Of a stretch of DNA of 64,000 bases, positions 15,816-25,301 are shown piece by piece. Each line of letters starts with the position of its first letter. Positions within the stretch are counted from its first letter, which is position 1. The DNA is from Alphaproteobacteria bacterium (lineage in GTDB: Bacteria; Pseudomonadota; Alphaproteobacteria; UBA8366): the NCBI GenBank assembly GCA_028281325.1, contig JANQKC010000016.1:1-64000 (forward strand). The letters are read 5' to 3'. The notes under the pieces were generated by a model. That model did not search any database, was not told the DNA's origin, and saw only the letters and a list, made by a program, of their open reading frames with translations. The position numbers and the translations under genes are program-made.

Positions 15816-16072
15816 ACATCCCCCTGACGATCCGATACCAACTCCCAGACCTCTTCCTCCGAGAGATTGAGGTAGCGGGCGATGCGGTGGAATACTTCCT
15901 GCCGGCCGATCAGCACGCCGGTCGCCATCGCGTCGCCGGCGACGAAAGGCGCGCGCCGGGCGCGGCAGAAATGGGCGAGGTCGGCGAGCGCCGCCTCCGC
16001 GCCCGGCGCGGCGAAGGCCCGGCGGTAGGCCGCCGAGAGCCGGCGGTTCCTAGGACGGCTCAGTAATCGCAC
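15812..16072 (-). CDS. Bbp19-like phage protein
   Basis: 86 aa, GTG start at 16072 inside the portal 3' end (23-base overlap). The pattern AAYRRAF-PGAEAALADLAHFC followed by GR-VFHRIARYLNLSEEEV matches the small Bbp19 family of podoviruses such as Bordetella phage BPP-1, which is found next to the portal. The molecular role in that family is not established; linkage suggests a head or internal virion component. The start may lie a few codons further in. Confidence 0.75.
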   Translation of the reverse strand: MRLLSRPRNRRLSAAYRRAFAAPGAEAALADLAHFCRARRAPFVAGDAMATGVLIGRQEVFHRIARYLNLSEEEVWELVSDRQGDV

Positions 16073-17690
16073 CGGAATTCACCACTTTTTCGAGGGCGCC
16101 CGCCGCCTGATTCGCCGCCGGCGCGGCCGCGATCAGGCCTTGGATCTGCTCCGCCGATTCACGGCCCTGGCGGCGCTGGGCGATTTCGTCCGGCGTGTTG
16201 AGCACGCGCTGTGGCACGCCGTTCACCTCCGCCGCGAGCTGCGCCAAGGCGTCGCCGTCGAACACGTCGAACACGTCCGGCTGGGTCGCGGCGAGCGGGG
16301 CCAGCACCTCAAAGGTGCGCGAGATGCCGACCACCTGTTCCGAGCGTTGCGCCCGGGACAGCGGGCTGTCGTATTCGATGTCGAACTCGCCGGCCGCCTC
16401 GACCAGCGCGCCCGGCAACGGCGGCAGCAGGCCGATCCGCTGCAGCAGGCCGATCTCGCGCTCGATCATCGGGCCGAGCGCTTCCGATTGCTGCCGGCCC
16501 ATCACCGGGGTGAGCAGCGCGCCCTTCTCCTGCGCGCGAATCATCGCCTCGGTCGCGGTCATGTTGGGCTGGTCCACCAGGATCTGGAACAGCGTGACGA
16601 GGAAGGCGTCGTTGATGGCGCGGCGGCGCTGCTCCATCATGTCGAGGCTGATGTCGACCCGTGCGCCCGACTGGAACGGCTGCATCAGGGGGCGGCCGTC
16701 CTTGTTGACGCCGCCGTAGTTGATGTAGCCGGGCGTCAGGCCGAACCCGTCGGGCCGGCCGAGCACGCCGTCGTCGAAGACGAGGATCGGCGGCTCCACG
16801 GCGAGCTGCGCCTGGCGGATCGTCGTCTTGTTCATCTCGTTGAGCATCTTGATGTCGGGCAGCACGGTCATGGCCGGCGAGCGGCCGTAGACCTCGCGCG
16901 GCGCGGTGACATAGCGCGAAACCATGTAAGGGAACTCGTCGAAGCCGCTTTCCTGCACGACCGTCCGCCCCTCCTCCGCCAGGTAGACCGACGCGAAGGG
17001 CTTGTTGGCGCCGTCCACCTTGGCCGCATCCCGCGCGTCGTCGTCGCGCGGCTGCACGGCGTGGATGAACCGGAACTTGCGCTCGGGCTCCTTCTCCGCC
17101 GCCCGGCGGATCGCCTCCGGGTTGGCGTCGCCCCACCGTTGGACCGCCTGCCGCGCGGTGTGTTCGAAGTCGCGGTAGAGCGTGTCGATGCGGCCCTGGA
17201 AATTCTCGGCGACATAGCAATCGGCCAGATGGGTCGCGCGGTAGAGCAGCCCGTTCCGCGCCTCGTCCTGCCCGACGAACAGCACCCCGGTGCCGAACGC
17301 CCCGAGTGACATGTAGACCTCATGCTGCTGCGCCGCGTAATTCGCATGCGGCGAGTAGCGCGCGCCGAACAGGATATCCTCGGCCCGGTCAAACCAGGCG
17401 CGCACCTCGGGCAGGTCGTTCAAGGTCGGGTCGCTCGCGCGCAGGCGATGCCAGCGCTGGCTGCGCGGCGTCAGCATCGATTCGAGCGCCGCGGAAAACC
17501 GCTCCAACGCGAGCGCGGCGGTGGCGTCGAAGATTTCCCGGGTGCGTTTCTCGCCGGGCTCGCGGCGGGTCACGAAGCTCGCCTGACGCGGCAGCACGCG
17601 GTCGGCGATCTCCTGCCAATGCGATTCCCAGACGCCCCGGGTCGAGCGCAGCCGGTCGCGCCGCGCGATGATCTTATCCGGATCGATCAT
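16050..17690 (-). CDS. podovirus portal (head-to-tail connecting) protein
   Basis: 546 aa, start ATG 17690. It matches the bacteriophage head-to-tail connecting family (PF12236) of T7-like and BPP-1-like podoviruses: RDRLRSTRGVWESHWQEIAD near the start, ERFSAALESMLTPRSQRWH, a long central region with GRSPAMTVLPDIKMLNEMNK around residue 275, and NMTATEAMIRAQEKG near residue 380. Length is normal. It forms the dodecameric ring through which DNA enters and leaves the head and is the docking partner of the terminase. It lies 3 bases after the 69-aa gene and overlaps the Bbp19-like gene. Confidence 0.9.
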   Translation of the reverse strand: MIDPDKIIARRDRLRSTRGVWESHWQEIADRVLPRQASFVTRREPGEKRTREIFDATAALALERFSAALESMLTPRSQRWHRLRASDPTLNDLPEVRAWFDRAEDILFGARYSPHANYAAQQHEVYMSLGAFGTGVLFVGQDEARNGLLYRATHLADCYVAENFQGRIDTLYRDFEHTARQAVQRWGDANPEAIRRAAEKEPERKFRFIHAVQPRDDDARDAAKVDGANKPFASVYLAEEGRTVVQESGFDEFPYMVSRYVTAPREVYGRSPAMTVLPDIKMLNEMNKTTIRQAQLAVEPPILVFDDGVLGRPDGFGLTPGYINYGGVNKDGRPLMQPFQSGARVDISLDMMEQRRRAINDAFLVTLFQILVDQPNMTATEAMIRAQEKGALLTPVMGRQQSEALGPMIEREIGLLQRIGLLPPLPGALVEAAGEFDIEYDSPLSRAQRSEQVVGISRTFEVLAPLAATQPDVFDVFDGDALAQLAAEVNGVPQRVLNTPDEIAQRRQGRESAEQIQGLIAAAPAANQAAGALEKVVNSGAITEPS

Positions 17691-17693
17691 GGG

Positions 17694-17903
17694 TTACTCG
17701 CCCAACAATGTTTTCCGCGCAACCGGCGCGTCGCCGGTGACACCTTGATTGCCGGTCAGAATATTGGCGGCCCGCCCCCGCTGCCGGGCCCGGCGCAAAC
17801 GCTCCTGAAGCGCCGCCTCCTGGACATCGACGTCACTCTTCTCCGGCGGCTCGGGCGGTGGCGGCGGCGTGGGCACACTGGGCGAAGAGAATAGTCCGCT
17901 CAT
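17694..17903 (-). CDS. small conserved phage protein before portal
   Basis: 69 aa; ATG 17903 is chosen because AGGAG lies 9 bases upstream. A Pro-rich start (SGLFSSPSVPTPPPPP) leads to a helical region (EAALQERLRRARQRGRAAN) and the ILTGNQGVTGD-TLLG ending, a pattern I know from small proteins beside portals of podovirus-like and tailed prophages. It begins the portal operon. The first residues SGLFSSPSVP faintly resemble the SLF start of the cargo proteins. Confidence 0.7.
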   Translation of the reverse strand: MSGLFSSPSVPTPPPPPEPPEKSDVDVQEAALQERLRRARQRGRAANILTGNQGVTGDAPVARKTLLGE

Positions 17904-18290
17904 GGGGAAAACTCCTGTTGAGTTGAAGTGGGTCCGTGTCGGCGAGTTTGGGCACACGGAAGGTATGCGTTTTGAAAATGGAACATTGAGAAAGAGCAGA
18001 GTGGGGCACAACAGCGAGGACAGCTGCCGAGCCGGGCCGAGTACGAAAACCTCAACAAACGATCTAGGAACTTAATGAGCGGCCAGCAAAAATACCGAAC
18101 TCGACATCATCAGTTTGGACAAAACGTATCGCCAAACCGGTTCGATAGATGACTTCGTCAGTTACTTGATCCGGCACTGCGAACAACAATCGCAGTTCCT
18201 GCGGCCACTAACCGGTCTCCGCGTTTACGCCAAAATCGTTTCCTATTATTGGCGCTCTCATCACGTTCGGGAACCAAAGAAAATGAGATA
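17904..18290. other. gene-free stretch before portal operon
   Basis: About 390 bases with no supported gene. It is more AT-rich toward 18200-18290 and probably carries the leftward promoter for the portal operon. No convincing -35/-10 pair or strong terminator was found. Confidence 0.4.
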
Positions 18291-18713
18291 TTAATCACGT
18301 CGAACGAATAACCGCCCACCATCGAATCTCTCGGAAATTTCCTCGAACCCTCTCGCCTTTGCATAGGCTTCCAATACCGCGTCCGGAGGATGCAACCAAG
18401 AATCTTCAAAACCTGTCAGTATCGCTGCAGGTCTATTTTTATCCAAAAAATCGGTCAGCGTTTCTTTCGAAACCCATCCCTCGGATCTGACAAAATCCGA
18501 TGACAATCTGTCAGAAGAGCGAAAGAAAAATGGACCTGATGCAAACTCTTTGTATGTCGAAAGACCGCTATCCAAAACCCGAACTGGTGAGAGTGTCGCA
18601 ATCTCCCCATGGACTCCCCGAACCTCCATCAAACTTTTAACATTAACAGAAGTATCGTGTATTCGGGTCACAATAGGACCATCTCGCCAGCCAAAGTAGA
18701 TGTCCTTTGTCAT
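18291..18713 (-). pseudogene. C-terminal fragment of an ArnT/PMT-like membrane glycosyltransferase
   Basis: 140 codons open from ATG 18713. The motifs GEIATLSPVRVLDSGLSTY, EFASGPFFFR, RPAAILTGFE and YAKARGF, ending GGRLFVRRD, match the soluble C-terminal part of multi-pass lipid-linked sugar transferases (ArnT or PMT type). The membrane domain with the catalytic site is missing, so it cannot be an active enzyme of that family. It sits between the spike and portal operons, is AT-rich, and has no good ribosome site. It is either a relic of a seroconversion-type gene or a reused domain. Confidence 0.5.
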
Positions 18714-18774
18714 CGAGGTTAGCCGAGGCCTACTGTCCTACCAGTGGGACGGGCGCTTGCTTTAGACAATCGAA

Positions 18775-21150
18775 CTACGCCATCAGCCTTGCCGATCCAC
18801 TGCCGAAGACGCAGTTGGTAGCCGAATTGAGCAGATAATCCATATAGCTTTGCTCCGGCAATCCGGCGATGTCGAAGCCTACATAGCCGTCGCTCGCGCC
18901 GATGAAATCGGTGTTGCTCTCTTGCAGGATCGTAGCGGGGAAATTCCGCTCGGTTGCGGGGTCCACGCTGCTGCCGAGCGTTGCGCCCGTCACGACCGTA
19001 AGCCATTTCACCGTGCCGCCGCTGTTGCCGAAACGGCTGCGACGGGCGGCGGAATTCGTGATCAGAATGTTCGGTCCCATGACGCCGGCATTCGTGCTAC
19101 CGCCCACGCCGAGACTGCCCGTGCCGGTATCGTCCATGTTGTTGACCGTGATCGGCCCGGCGATGTCCGGCGCGGTGTTTACCTGGCTTGTCGGATGGCC
19201 GTACCACAGCCGCGGCGTCGGGTTCGCGTTTTCGATCTTCCAGATCGCCCCGAGCGAAACGCCGGGATTGGCGGCGTCCTCGATGTGATCGCCCAGCTTC
19301 CAATTCCCCGACGCGCCGGTCAGGTCCAGATACTTGATGGTCTGGACCAAGATGCCCTTGAAGCACTCGCTGCTGGACAGATCGCCGTGATTGCCCTCCC
19401 AGCGCGCTTGGGCGTTCCACTTATGCCGGAAGCAATGCGCGAAGGCATTCTCCGGGATCGTGTCGTAACCGCGCACGGTGTTGTCCCGCACGATCCAGCC
19501 GGACGTGTCCCACATCTGCGCATTATCGCTCGATAGATGAATGCCGACGCTTGGCGATGTCTGGCCGATTCCGGCGTAATGTGGCGAGTGTTCCGCGATG
19601 TCGTTGCCTTCGATCAGCCCGCCGCTAAAGGGACGGTTCAAGGGCGACATATCGGAAGATAGCGTGCCACTGGGATAACTCCGAGCATAGGCAACGATGG
19701 CCCCGCCGGTACGGCGGATTTTCAGCCAGCGGACAATCAGATCCTTTGTGGTCTGAATACCGACCGCGTGCCCGTCGCCGTTGATTTCCTCAACCACCGC
19801 GCCACCGATATCAAAGATGTTTTCCCGCCCGTCCCGCGCCTTTGGGTCGGCTTGAATTGTGATCCGGGAACTGACCGCGATTGGCTGGTCTTGCTGGGCG
19901 ATCAGATAGAAGGCGTTCGCCGCGCGCGAAACCTGATCGACGTTGAAGGTGATATCCTCGATGACACCGCCGAAATGGTTGGACGCGGTTACATCCCACA
20001 GGGGCGATCTTTGCGTGGCGTAGCGATGGTTCAGCATATGGAAATCGATATGCCGGATCGTCGTTATGTCGCTCGCCGACGTAGTGAGCCTATACTCGTA
20101 GCCGCGGAAGCGCGGGCCGTGAAAGGCGATGTTCTCCTTGACCGTTTCCGCCGCGATGACGCTCCGGAAATTGAACTCATAGCCCTTGTTGCCCAGGCCG
20201 ACGACACGGCCGCCGGGGTGCGATCCGTCGGGCATGTGAACCCACCATCCGCCATCGCCACCATCCAGCGTGGCGTCCCAAAACGTTGTGCCGGGCGTGG
20301 CCTTGCAGTCCGCCACGCTCGCCGCAACGGCCAACTCCCCCGCGAATTCACGGGTGTCTGGGTCCAGGTCGTAGAACTTCCGGTATCCAATGTTCGCGAA
20401 ATCCTTGGTGTTCGACGCGCCGCGCCAAGTGCCCTCCGGGATCGAATACGCGTTACTACCACCATCCTTGGTCCAGGACACGCCAGGGATTTGCGGGATC
20501 AGGCCCTTGCTGATGGTGGCGGGCTTCAACGGATGGTCGAAATAGTAATTGAACTTCTCTGTCGGGCTTGCCCCATTGAACAGCTTCAGCGCGACCTGAC
20601 CGACCAGCGTACCGCTGTTATCGAGCCCCCAGATTTGCACCCAAAAGCCGTGGAAGAAGTGATCTTCCTTGTTGCTCGCCGGGCCAGCAAGACTGCCGAA
20701 ACGGCCGTTCGCTGTCGGATAGCCGAGAATGCGGTTGCCGTATGTCCGTCCGTCGTTATTGCCCGGATCGGCCTTCTGCGCCCAAAGCCAGGATCCATCC
20801 GGTTGCACGGTGTACTCATCCGGCATCTCGTAATGCTTATTGACCCGACCGCTTTCCCCCAGGATGGAAAACGCCTCGCGCGCATGACCATCCAGGTCGA
20901 CATACTCATCGAGATAGATGCCGACGCCGTAGTTGTCGCGATGCAGCGCCGCCAAGTCGCCGACGCGCTCCGCATCGGTGATATTGGCCTTGACCAGCAG
21001 TTGCGTAGCGTCGTGCGCCGCCGGCCGCACGCTCTGCACCACATCGCCTGTGTATTTGGCGGCCGTTGCCGTATGCAGCGCCGCTAGCAGGGGCGTGATC
21101 GTGTCCGCGCCGGCGCTGTCGTCTTGCAAGATGAAATGGGTGACGGGCAT
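18775..21150 (-). CDS. phage beta-helix tail spike-like protein
   Basis: 791 aa, starting at ATG 21150, which overlaps the stop codon of the upstream fibre (TAATG), so the two are translationally coupled. The N-terminal 100 residues are predicted globular and could attach to the particle. The central part (about residues 330-640) has repeated short Asn-, Gly- and Asp-rich strands (GGLIEGNDI, GWIVRDNTVRGYD) typical of a right-handed parallel beta-helix, as in spikes and polysaccharide-degrading enzymes. The C-terminus is Gly/Ser-rich. Probably a receptor-binding or depolymerising spike; catalytic residues could not be assigned. Confidence 0.7.
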   Translation of the reverse strand: MPVTHFILQDDSAGADTITPLLAALHTATAAKYTGDVVQSVRPAAHDATQLLVKANITDAERVGDLAALHRDNYGVGIYLDEYVDLDGHAREAFSILGESGRVNKHYEMPDEYTVQPDGSWLWAQKADPGNNDGRTYGNRILGYPTANGRFGSLAGPASNKEDHFFHGFWVQIWGLDNSGTLVGQVALKLFNGASPTEKFNYYFDHPLKPATISKGLIPQIPGVSWTKDGGSNAYSIPEGTWRGASNTKDFANIGYRKFYDLDPDTREFAGELAVAASVADCKATPGTTFWDATLDGGDGGWWVHMPDGSHPGGRVVGLGNKGYEFNFRSVIAAETVKENIAFHGPRFRGYEYRLTTSASDITTIRHIDFHMLNHRYATQRSPLWDVTASNHFGGVIEDITFNVDQVSRAANAFYLIAQQDQPIAVSSRITIQADPKARDGRENIFDIGGAVVEEINGDGHAVGIQTTKDLIVRWLKIRRTGGAIVAYARSYPSGTLSSDMSPLNRPFSGGLIEGNDIAEHSPHYAGIGQTSPSVGIHLSSDNAQMWDTSGWIVRDNTVRGYDTIPENAFAHCFRHKWNAQARWEGNHGDLSSSECFKGILVQTIKYLDLTGASGNWKLGDHIEDAANPGVSLGAIWKIENANPTPRLWYGHPTSQVNTAPDIAGPITVNNMDDTGTGSLGVGGSTNAGVMGPNILITNSAARRSRFGNSGGTVKWLTVVTGATLGSSVDPATERNFPATILQESNTDFIGASDGYVGFDIAGLPEQSYMDYLLNSATNCVFGSGSARLMA

Positions 21151-24100
21151 TAGATATCCTCAACCGGCCCAATCGACGGTGTAGCAAGCGAGACTGCTGC
21201 ACCCGTGACGTCGGTCGCGCGTTGCACGAACTTAAGGCCGGATGCAGCAGGATAGTTCGCGTTGTTGCCGGCATTCAGCAATCGGTTCGTCCCACCGCCC
21301 TCGTCGCGTAGCCGCAAATCGTAAACCGTGCCCGTCGCCGTGATGAACGTGGCCGACCAACCGTCCGCCTCAACTGGCTCGGGCGAGATATCGACGTGGT
21401 TTGCATCCCCAACGAATCCGCTGTCCGACGCGCAGTGATCGACCGTGGTGCAGGCGTGGAAGTCTCCGCCATGTTCGAAAGCGTAGCAGTTGTAAGCGTG
21501 TATCGCGCCGGACCTTTCGTCCAAGGCTTCCCACTGACCCTCAGCCATCCCACAGTTGAACAGGTAGATTGTTTCCAACTCGCCAGCCATACCGCTTTCC
21601 AAGACGAACTTCTTTCTAAGCCCCTTAAACATGCAGTGGTGGAACTCCGCAACGACCGGTTCAGTCGTCGGATGGATACCCCAAGGCCACTCGCCCAATG
21701 AATGGAATCGCGCGTGGAAGCGGCAGTATTCTCCGACAATACGAGCATTATTACCAATATTTGCACCCTTGAGTTGGTAAAAGCCGGTACCACCCGTTTC
21801 ATCGAACTGGATGCCTGATAGAATGAGGAACCCGTTCTCCCCAAGCCCGCCAATGGTCAACGCATCCTTCAGACCCGAGGCATCAATCCGATAATGCGAC
21901 TTGCTTATCGTCAGCGTACCTTGATACAGCCCCGCCGCGTCTCCGTCGTTCGCTGCGATTTTCAGGAAGTTGGTTTCGCTCGTCGTCCACAACCCGGTAT
22001 TGGCTTCGATATCCGCCGTCGCACCAGCGCACAAAACTGTATGCGTCTCGTCCGCAGCGACCAAGTCTTTCGCTTCGGCAGTCGCCCACTCCTGCAATGA
22101 CGCATAGGCCCGGTTCGCGCCGACTGTGTCATTCGTCGTGCCGTCACCGCCGGGCAGAGACACTGTGTTGACATATCTGGTGACTGCCGTTGGCCCGGTA
22201 GAGGGCGCGGCGACCGCAATCGTGAACGCAGCCCAATCCTCGGCTTGGTTCAACGTGAATGGCCCAGGATCTTCAACCGCCGTGCTCAATTCTCTACGCG
22301 CCGTCGCTATCCCGTTCTGAGAATCGGTTGATCCCGTTCCGATGATACTGATTTCGTCAGTATAATTTGTTGGGATGCCGTCTATCGTGTAATCCGTGCT
22401 GCGAATTGCAGCACCAGCAATCCACAGAGTGTCCGCCGGACCGAATGAAATCGCCTCATTTGGCGGGTTCGGACTCGCATCGGCGCTGACGCTACCTTGT
22501 GTTGTCACCTCAACGAATGCTGCGCCGCGCGCTCCGCTGATACGATAAGCAACAGAGACTGCCCGTAGCGTGGCATCCAGCGCTACAGTCGAGCCTTCTA
22601 ATCCGTCTGCGTCCCGCACGTAAATTCGGGTCCGAGGCGGGCCACTGGAGCCACCAAGCGAGGCAATCTGCGTCCATCCCATCGGGGTAGTGGAGTTAAT
22701 GACGCCCGACACAATTAAGATCAAGAGATCAGCCGAAGTGATACCGGTCGGAAGCGTATAGTCCGCTCCCGAACCAGTGCCTGATTTATTGAACGTTGCC
22801 GTTGCCTCGACGACAGGGAAGGCAGCAGCCGCGACCGGCGCGGTCAACGCCGCCCCCGCCGGTCCCTCGCCGACGGTGAGCGCTCCGGCCAACGTGTAGT
22901 TCCCCGCGCCGCCGGCATTCTGCGAAAAGGCCGTGAAGCCGTTCGGCAGGAAGTCGAGCGCTTGCGTTCCGGTCGGGCCGCTGCCGTCCGTCTTGATGTC
23001 GGCCAAGGTGAGCGGCGCGAAAGACGACGCGAACAGATTGCGGTTGAGCGCGATGTCGATGTCTTCGTTGGTCAGATACAGCCGCGCGGCCTCGGCGTTG
23101 AGGCGGTTGCCGCCGGCGCTGTCTCGGCCCCAGTACCATTCCGACGTCCAATCGATCGTGCCGCCGGCGCCGGTGGTCCGCGTGCCGGTCTCGTCGGCGT
23201 TGTTCACATACAGCTTGTCTTTGGTGAACTCGATCAGCAACCACCCGCTGGCGACGGTAAAGCCGTTCGTCGAGACGATCCGGAACACCTCGACGCCGAC
23301 GGCGTTCGCCATGAACACCTCGATCCTGTTGTCCGCGTTCTTGCGGACGTAAGAGCCCGTCGAATTCGACCAGATGTACTGAACAACGCCGTCGCTGCCC
23401 ATGAACTTGACCGGCAGGCCGCCGAGCGCGTTCCCGTTGTCCGCCGCGCCGGTCGCCACAGCGCGCGATAGGCTGTCACTTGTGCCGTCGAACCGCGCTG
23501 CCGACACAAGCCCGTCATCCACCGCGTCGTTCAGCACCGTGATCGTGAAATTCTGCGTGTTGAACGACCCGTCCGTGCTGTCGGCGCGGACGGTAATCTG
23601 GTGACTGGTCGCGGTTTCGAAGTCGATCAGGCCGGTATCGGCGACGGTCACGACGCCGGTGTCCGTATCGATTGCGAAGCGGCCGCCCGCGTCATCGGTC
23701 AGGCTGTAGGTGATCGTGTCGGTCACATCGGCGTCAGAAGCGAATGCGGTGATGCCAACCGTCGCGCCATTGGCCGCGCTTTCCAAAACGTCATTCGCGC
23801 CGGCATCACTGTCCGTGACGGCGCCAACGGCGAACTCGCCGGTGTCGTCGAGGACCGTGATCGAAAACGAACGATCCTTGGTCATACCCGACGTGCTGGT
23901 CGCCAACACCGTGATGTTGTGACTGCCCGTCGTCTCCGCATCCAGCGCGCCGGCCTTCGTCACGACACCCGTGTTAGGATCGGCGATCGCAAACCGCCCG
24001 CCCGCATCGTCTGTCAGGGTATAGGTGACGGTCTCGCCCGGCTCGGCGGCAAAAGCGGTGATCCCCACCGCCGTGCCGTTGATCGCCGTCTCGAGGATCG

Positions 24101-24254
24101 CGTCGGCGGCCGCGTTCGCGTCGGTGATATCGCTTAAACCGCCAGATCCGAGCGGAGAGTCCGTCAAACGGAATGCGTTTTGAAACGACCCCACGAAACT
24201 GACCGGCGCCTGCCCCGGCGATCCGACGAACCCGACTGGGGAAAGCTGCGTCAT
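21150..24254 (-). CDS. large phage tail fibre with cadherin-like repeats
   Basis: 1034 aa. ATG 24254 is taken as start because it follows the previous stop by 2 bases; a longer upstream frame overlaps the 94-aa gene. After a short N-terminal anchor come two cadherin-like repeats (about residues 50-135 and 140-230), each with YTLTDDAGGRFAI or YSLTDDAGGRFAI and an SITVLDD/TITVLND ending. A lectin-like (LamG-type) domain (about 230-430) and a beta-rich part that may form a beta-helix (about 690-1000) follow. It should bind the host surface. The tandem Ca-binding-type repeats resemble bacterial adhesins more than classical podovirus fibres. Confidence 0.7.
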   Translation of the reverse strand: MTQLSPVGFVGSPGQAPVSFVGSFQNAFRLTDSPLGSGGLSDITDANAAADAILETAINGTAVGITAFAAEPGETVTYTLTDDAGGRFAIADPNTGVVTKAGALDAETTGSHNITVLATSTSGMTKDRSFSITVLDDTGEFAVGAVTDSDAGANDVLESAANGATVGITAFASDADVTDTITYSLTDDAGGRFAIDTDTGVVTVADTGLIDFETATSHQITVRADSTDGSFNTQNFTITVLNDAVDDGLVSAARFDGTSDSLSRAVATGAADNGNALGGLPVKFMGSDGVVQYIWSNSTGSYVRKNADNRIEVFMANAVGVEVFRIVSTNGFTVASGWLLIEFTKDKLYVNNADETGTRTTGAGGTIDWTSEWYWGRDSAGGNRLNAEAARLYLTNEDIDIALNRNLFASSFAPLTLADIKTDGSGPTGTQALDFLPNGFTAFSQNAGGAGNYTLAGALTVGEGPAGAALTAPVAAAAFPVVEATATFNKSGTGSGADYTLPTGITSADLLILIVSGVINSTTPMGWTQIASLGGSSGPPRTRIYVRDADGLEGSTVALDATLRAVSVAYRISGARGAAFVEVTTQGSVSADASPNPPNEAISFGPADTLWIAGAAIRSTDYTIDGIPTNYTDEISIIGTGSTDSQNGIATARRELSTAVEDPGPFTLNQAEDWAAFTIAVAAPSTGPTAVTRYVNTVSLPGGDGTTNDTVGANRAYASLQEWATAEAKDLVAADETHTVLCAGATADIEANTGLWTTSETNFLKIAANDGDAAGLYQGTLTISKSHYRIDASGLKDALTIGGLGENGFLILSGIQFDETGGTGFYQLKGANIGNNARIVGEYCRFHARFHSLGEWPWGIHPTTEPVVAEFHHCMFKGLRKKFVLESGMAGELETIYLFNCGMAEGQWEALDERSGAIHAYNCYAFEHGGDFHACTTVDHCASDSGFVGDANHVDISPEPVEADGWSATFITATGTVYDLRLRDEGGGTNRLLNAGNNANYPAASGLKFVQRATDVTGAAVSLATPSIGPVEDI

Positions 24255-24256
24255 CG

Positions 24257-24541
24257 CTAGACCTGAACCGCGATCGCGTGCAAGCCAGCAGGCGCCCCGC
24301 CGGAAACGTCCGCGCGGATGGGGCCGGCCGGCAAGACGAACCCGCCCTGTCCCGGCGCCGAAAGATCGACAGCCCCGCCGGAGATATCCAGCCACGTCAC
24401 GCCGTCAGGGGCAAGCTGTTGAAGCTTGACGGTCGCCCCGCTAAAACTGCCCGCCGCCGTGAATACGCCGGCTCCGCCGGGCCACCCCTTCGCTTCTCCC
24501 GTCGCCGACGCATTGTTCAATAGCCGTACGCTTTCCGTCAT
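24257..24541 (-). CDS. small phage tail-associated beta protein
   Basis: 94 aa, start ATG 24541 with GGAGAC upstream. It is beta-rich and Gly/Ala-rich: GASFSGATVKLQQLAPDG-like strands, LPAGPIRADVSGG, GLHAIAV. Small proteins of this pattern occur beside tail fibre genes in alphaproteobacterial prophages. It ends 2 bases before the fibre start. Probably a fibre- or head-associated accessory; no enzyme motif. Confidence 0.6.
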   Translation of the reverse strand: MTESVRLLNNASATGEAKGWPGGAGVFTAAGSFSGATVKLQQLAPDGVTWLDISGGAVDLSAPGQGGFVLPAGPIRADVSGGAPAGLHAIAVQV

Positions 24542-24593
24542 CGTAACCGTCTCCTATTTCAAATGAGATGAAGCGAGTGGGCCTGATCCATCA

Positions 24594-25301
24594 TCATGCC
24601 GACAGCCCATGTCCGGCATCGAGGAACAATCGCACGACGCCGCTCACGCCAAGCAGGGGCGTAAAAGTGACCATCGTGAAGCCGCCGGTCGCGTTGGTGC
24701 GGGTCAGCCCTTCCATGTAGATGTCGAGGGGCGGCTCTTCGTCGAACCAAACGCCATCAAGCGTTTCGCCCTGCCATTTTTCACGACCCATGCCGTATGC
24801 CTTGAACGCCAGAACCGAGAGTCCGCCCCCTGCGTGCTGGACAACGATGTTGTCGACTGCATCGGCAAGGTTTCGACCGAGCGCGGTGTTGACGATCGCG
24901 TCTCCCGGAATGGCGCCGGTGCCCCATTGGTCGCGTATCGCCGGCGGCCCGAGCAAGATTCGCTGCGGGTTGTCGCGCGTGCTTTCGCCGGTGACGCTGG
25001 CGGCCCAGAGACGGACCGCCCGGTCGTACCGCCGCCCGGTCCACCAGCCCGGATAACGCCCGGTCAGGTGCATCGCGCATTCGAAGCCGCCCGCGACCGT
25101 TTTCCCAAGCTGATTACCGGCCATGAACAATCGTTCCCGATGCCCGGCACCCGCCGCGTGGAATTCCTTTTGCTTCGGGTAAGGCTCGTACCCAACAATC
25201 TTATTTCGACGTCTTCTTTCGTCGAGCGCGGCGAGGGTTCGAACGAACTGCAAGGCCGAGTTGCTTCGCGAGGCCCTTCGCCCGGTCGAGGAGTTCTTCA
25301 T
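24594..25301 (-). CDS. terminase large subunit, N-terminal ATPase half (split gene)
   Basis: 235 aa. YPKQKEFHAAG near residue 41 is followed by Walker A AGNQLGKT (61-68), Walker B GVWFDEEP (about 183-190) and the coupling motif TFTPLLGVS (about 213). The protein then stops after VVRLFLDAGHGLSA, exactly where the linker to the nuclease domain should begin. The nuclease half is at 7883-8620. The frame overlaps the small terminase gene by about 100 bases; an internal TTG at 25253 would shorten this. The motor would power DNA packaging but cannot cut DNA alone, so the phage is defective unless the two halves assemble. Confidence 0.85.
   Translation of the reverse strand: MKNSSTGRRASRSNSALQFVRTLAALDERRRRNKIVGYEPYPKQKEFHAAGAGHRERLFMAGNQLGKTVAGGFECAMHLTGRYPGWWTGRRYDRAVRLWAASVTGESTRDNPQRILLGPPAIRDQWGTGAIPGDAIVNTALGRNLADAVDNIVVQHAGGGLSVLAFKAYGMGREKWQGETLDGVWFDEEPPLDIYMEGLTRTNATGGFTMVTFTPLLGVSGVVRLFLDAGHGLSA

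Noticed and set aside
607..21087. Long plus-strand open frames opposite phage genes (for example 607-1815, 7817-9433, 16140-17309, 19768-21087)
   Set aside because: They mirror GC-rich minus-strand genes, lack ribosome sites and encode low-complexity Arg/Pro-rich sequence unlike any family.
18719..24541. Diversity-generating retroelement, as in BPP-1-like phages
   Set aside because: No reverse transcriptase gene and no template/variable repeat pair were found near the spike or fibre.
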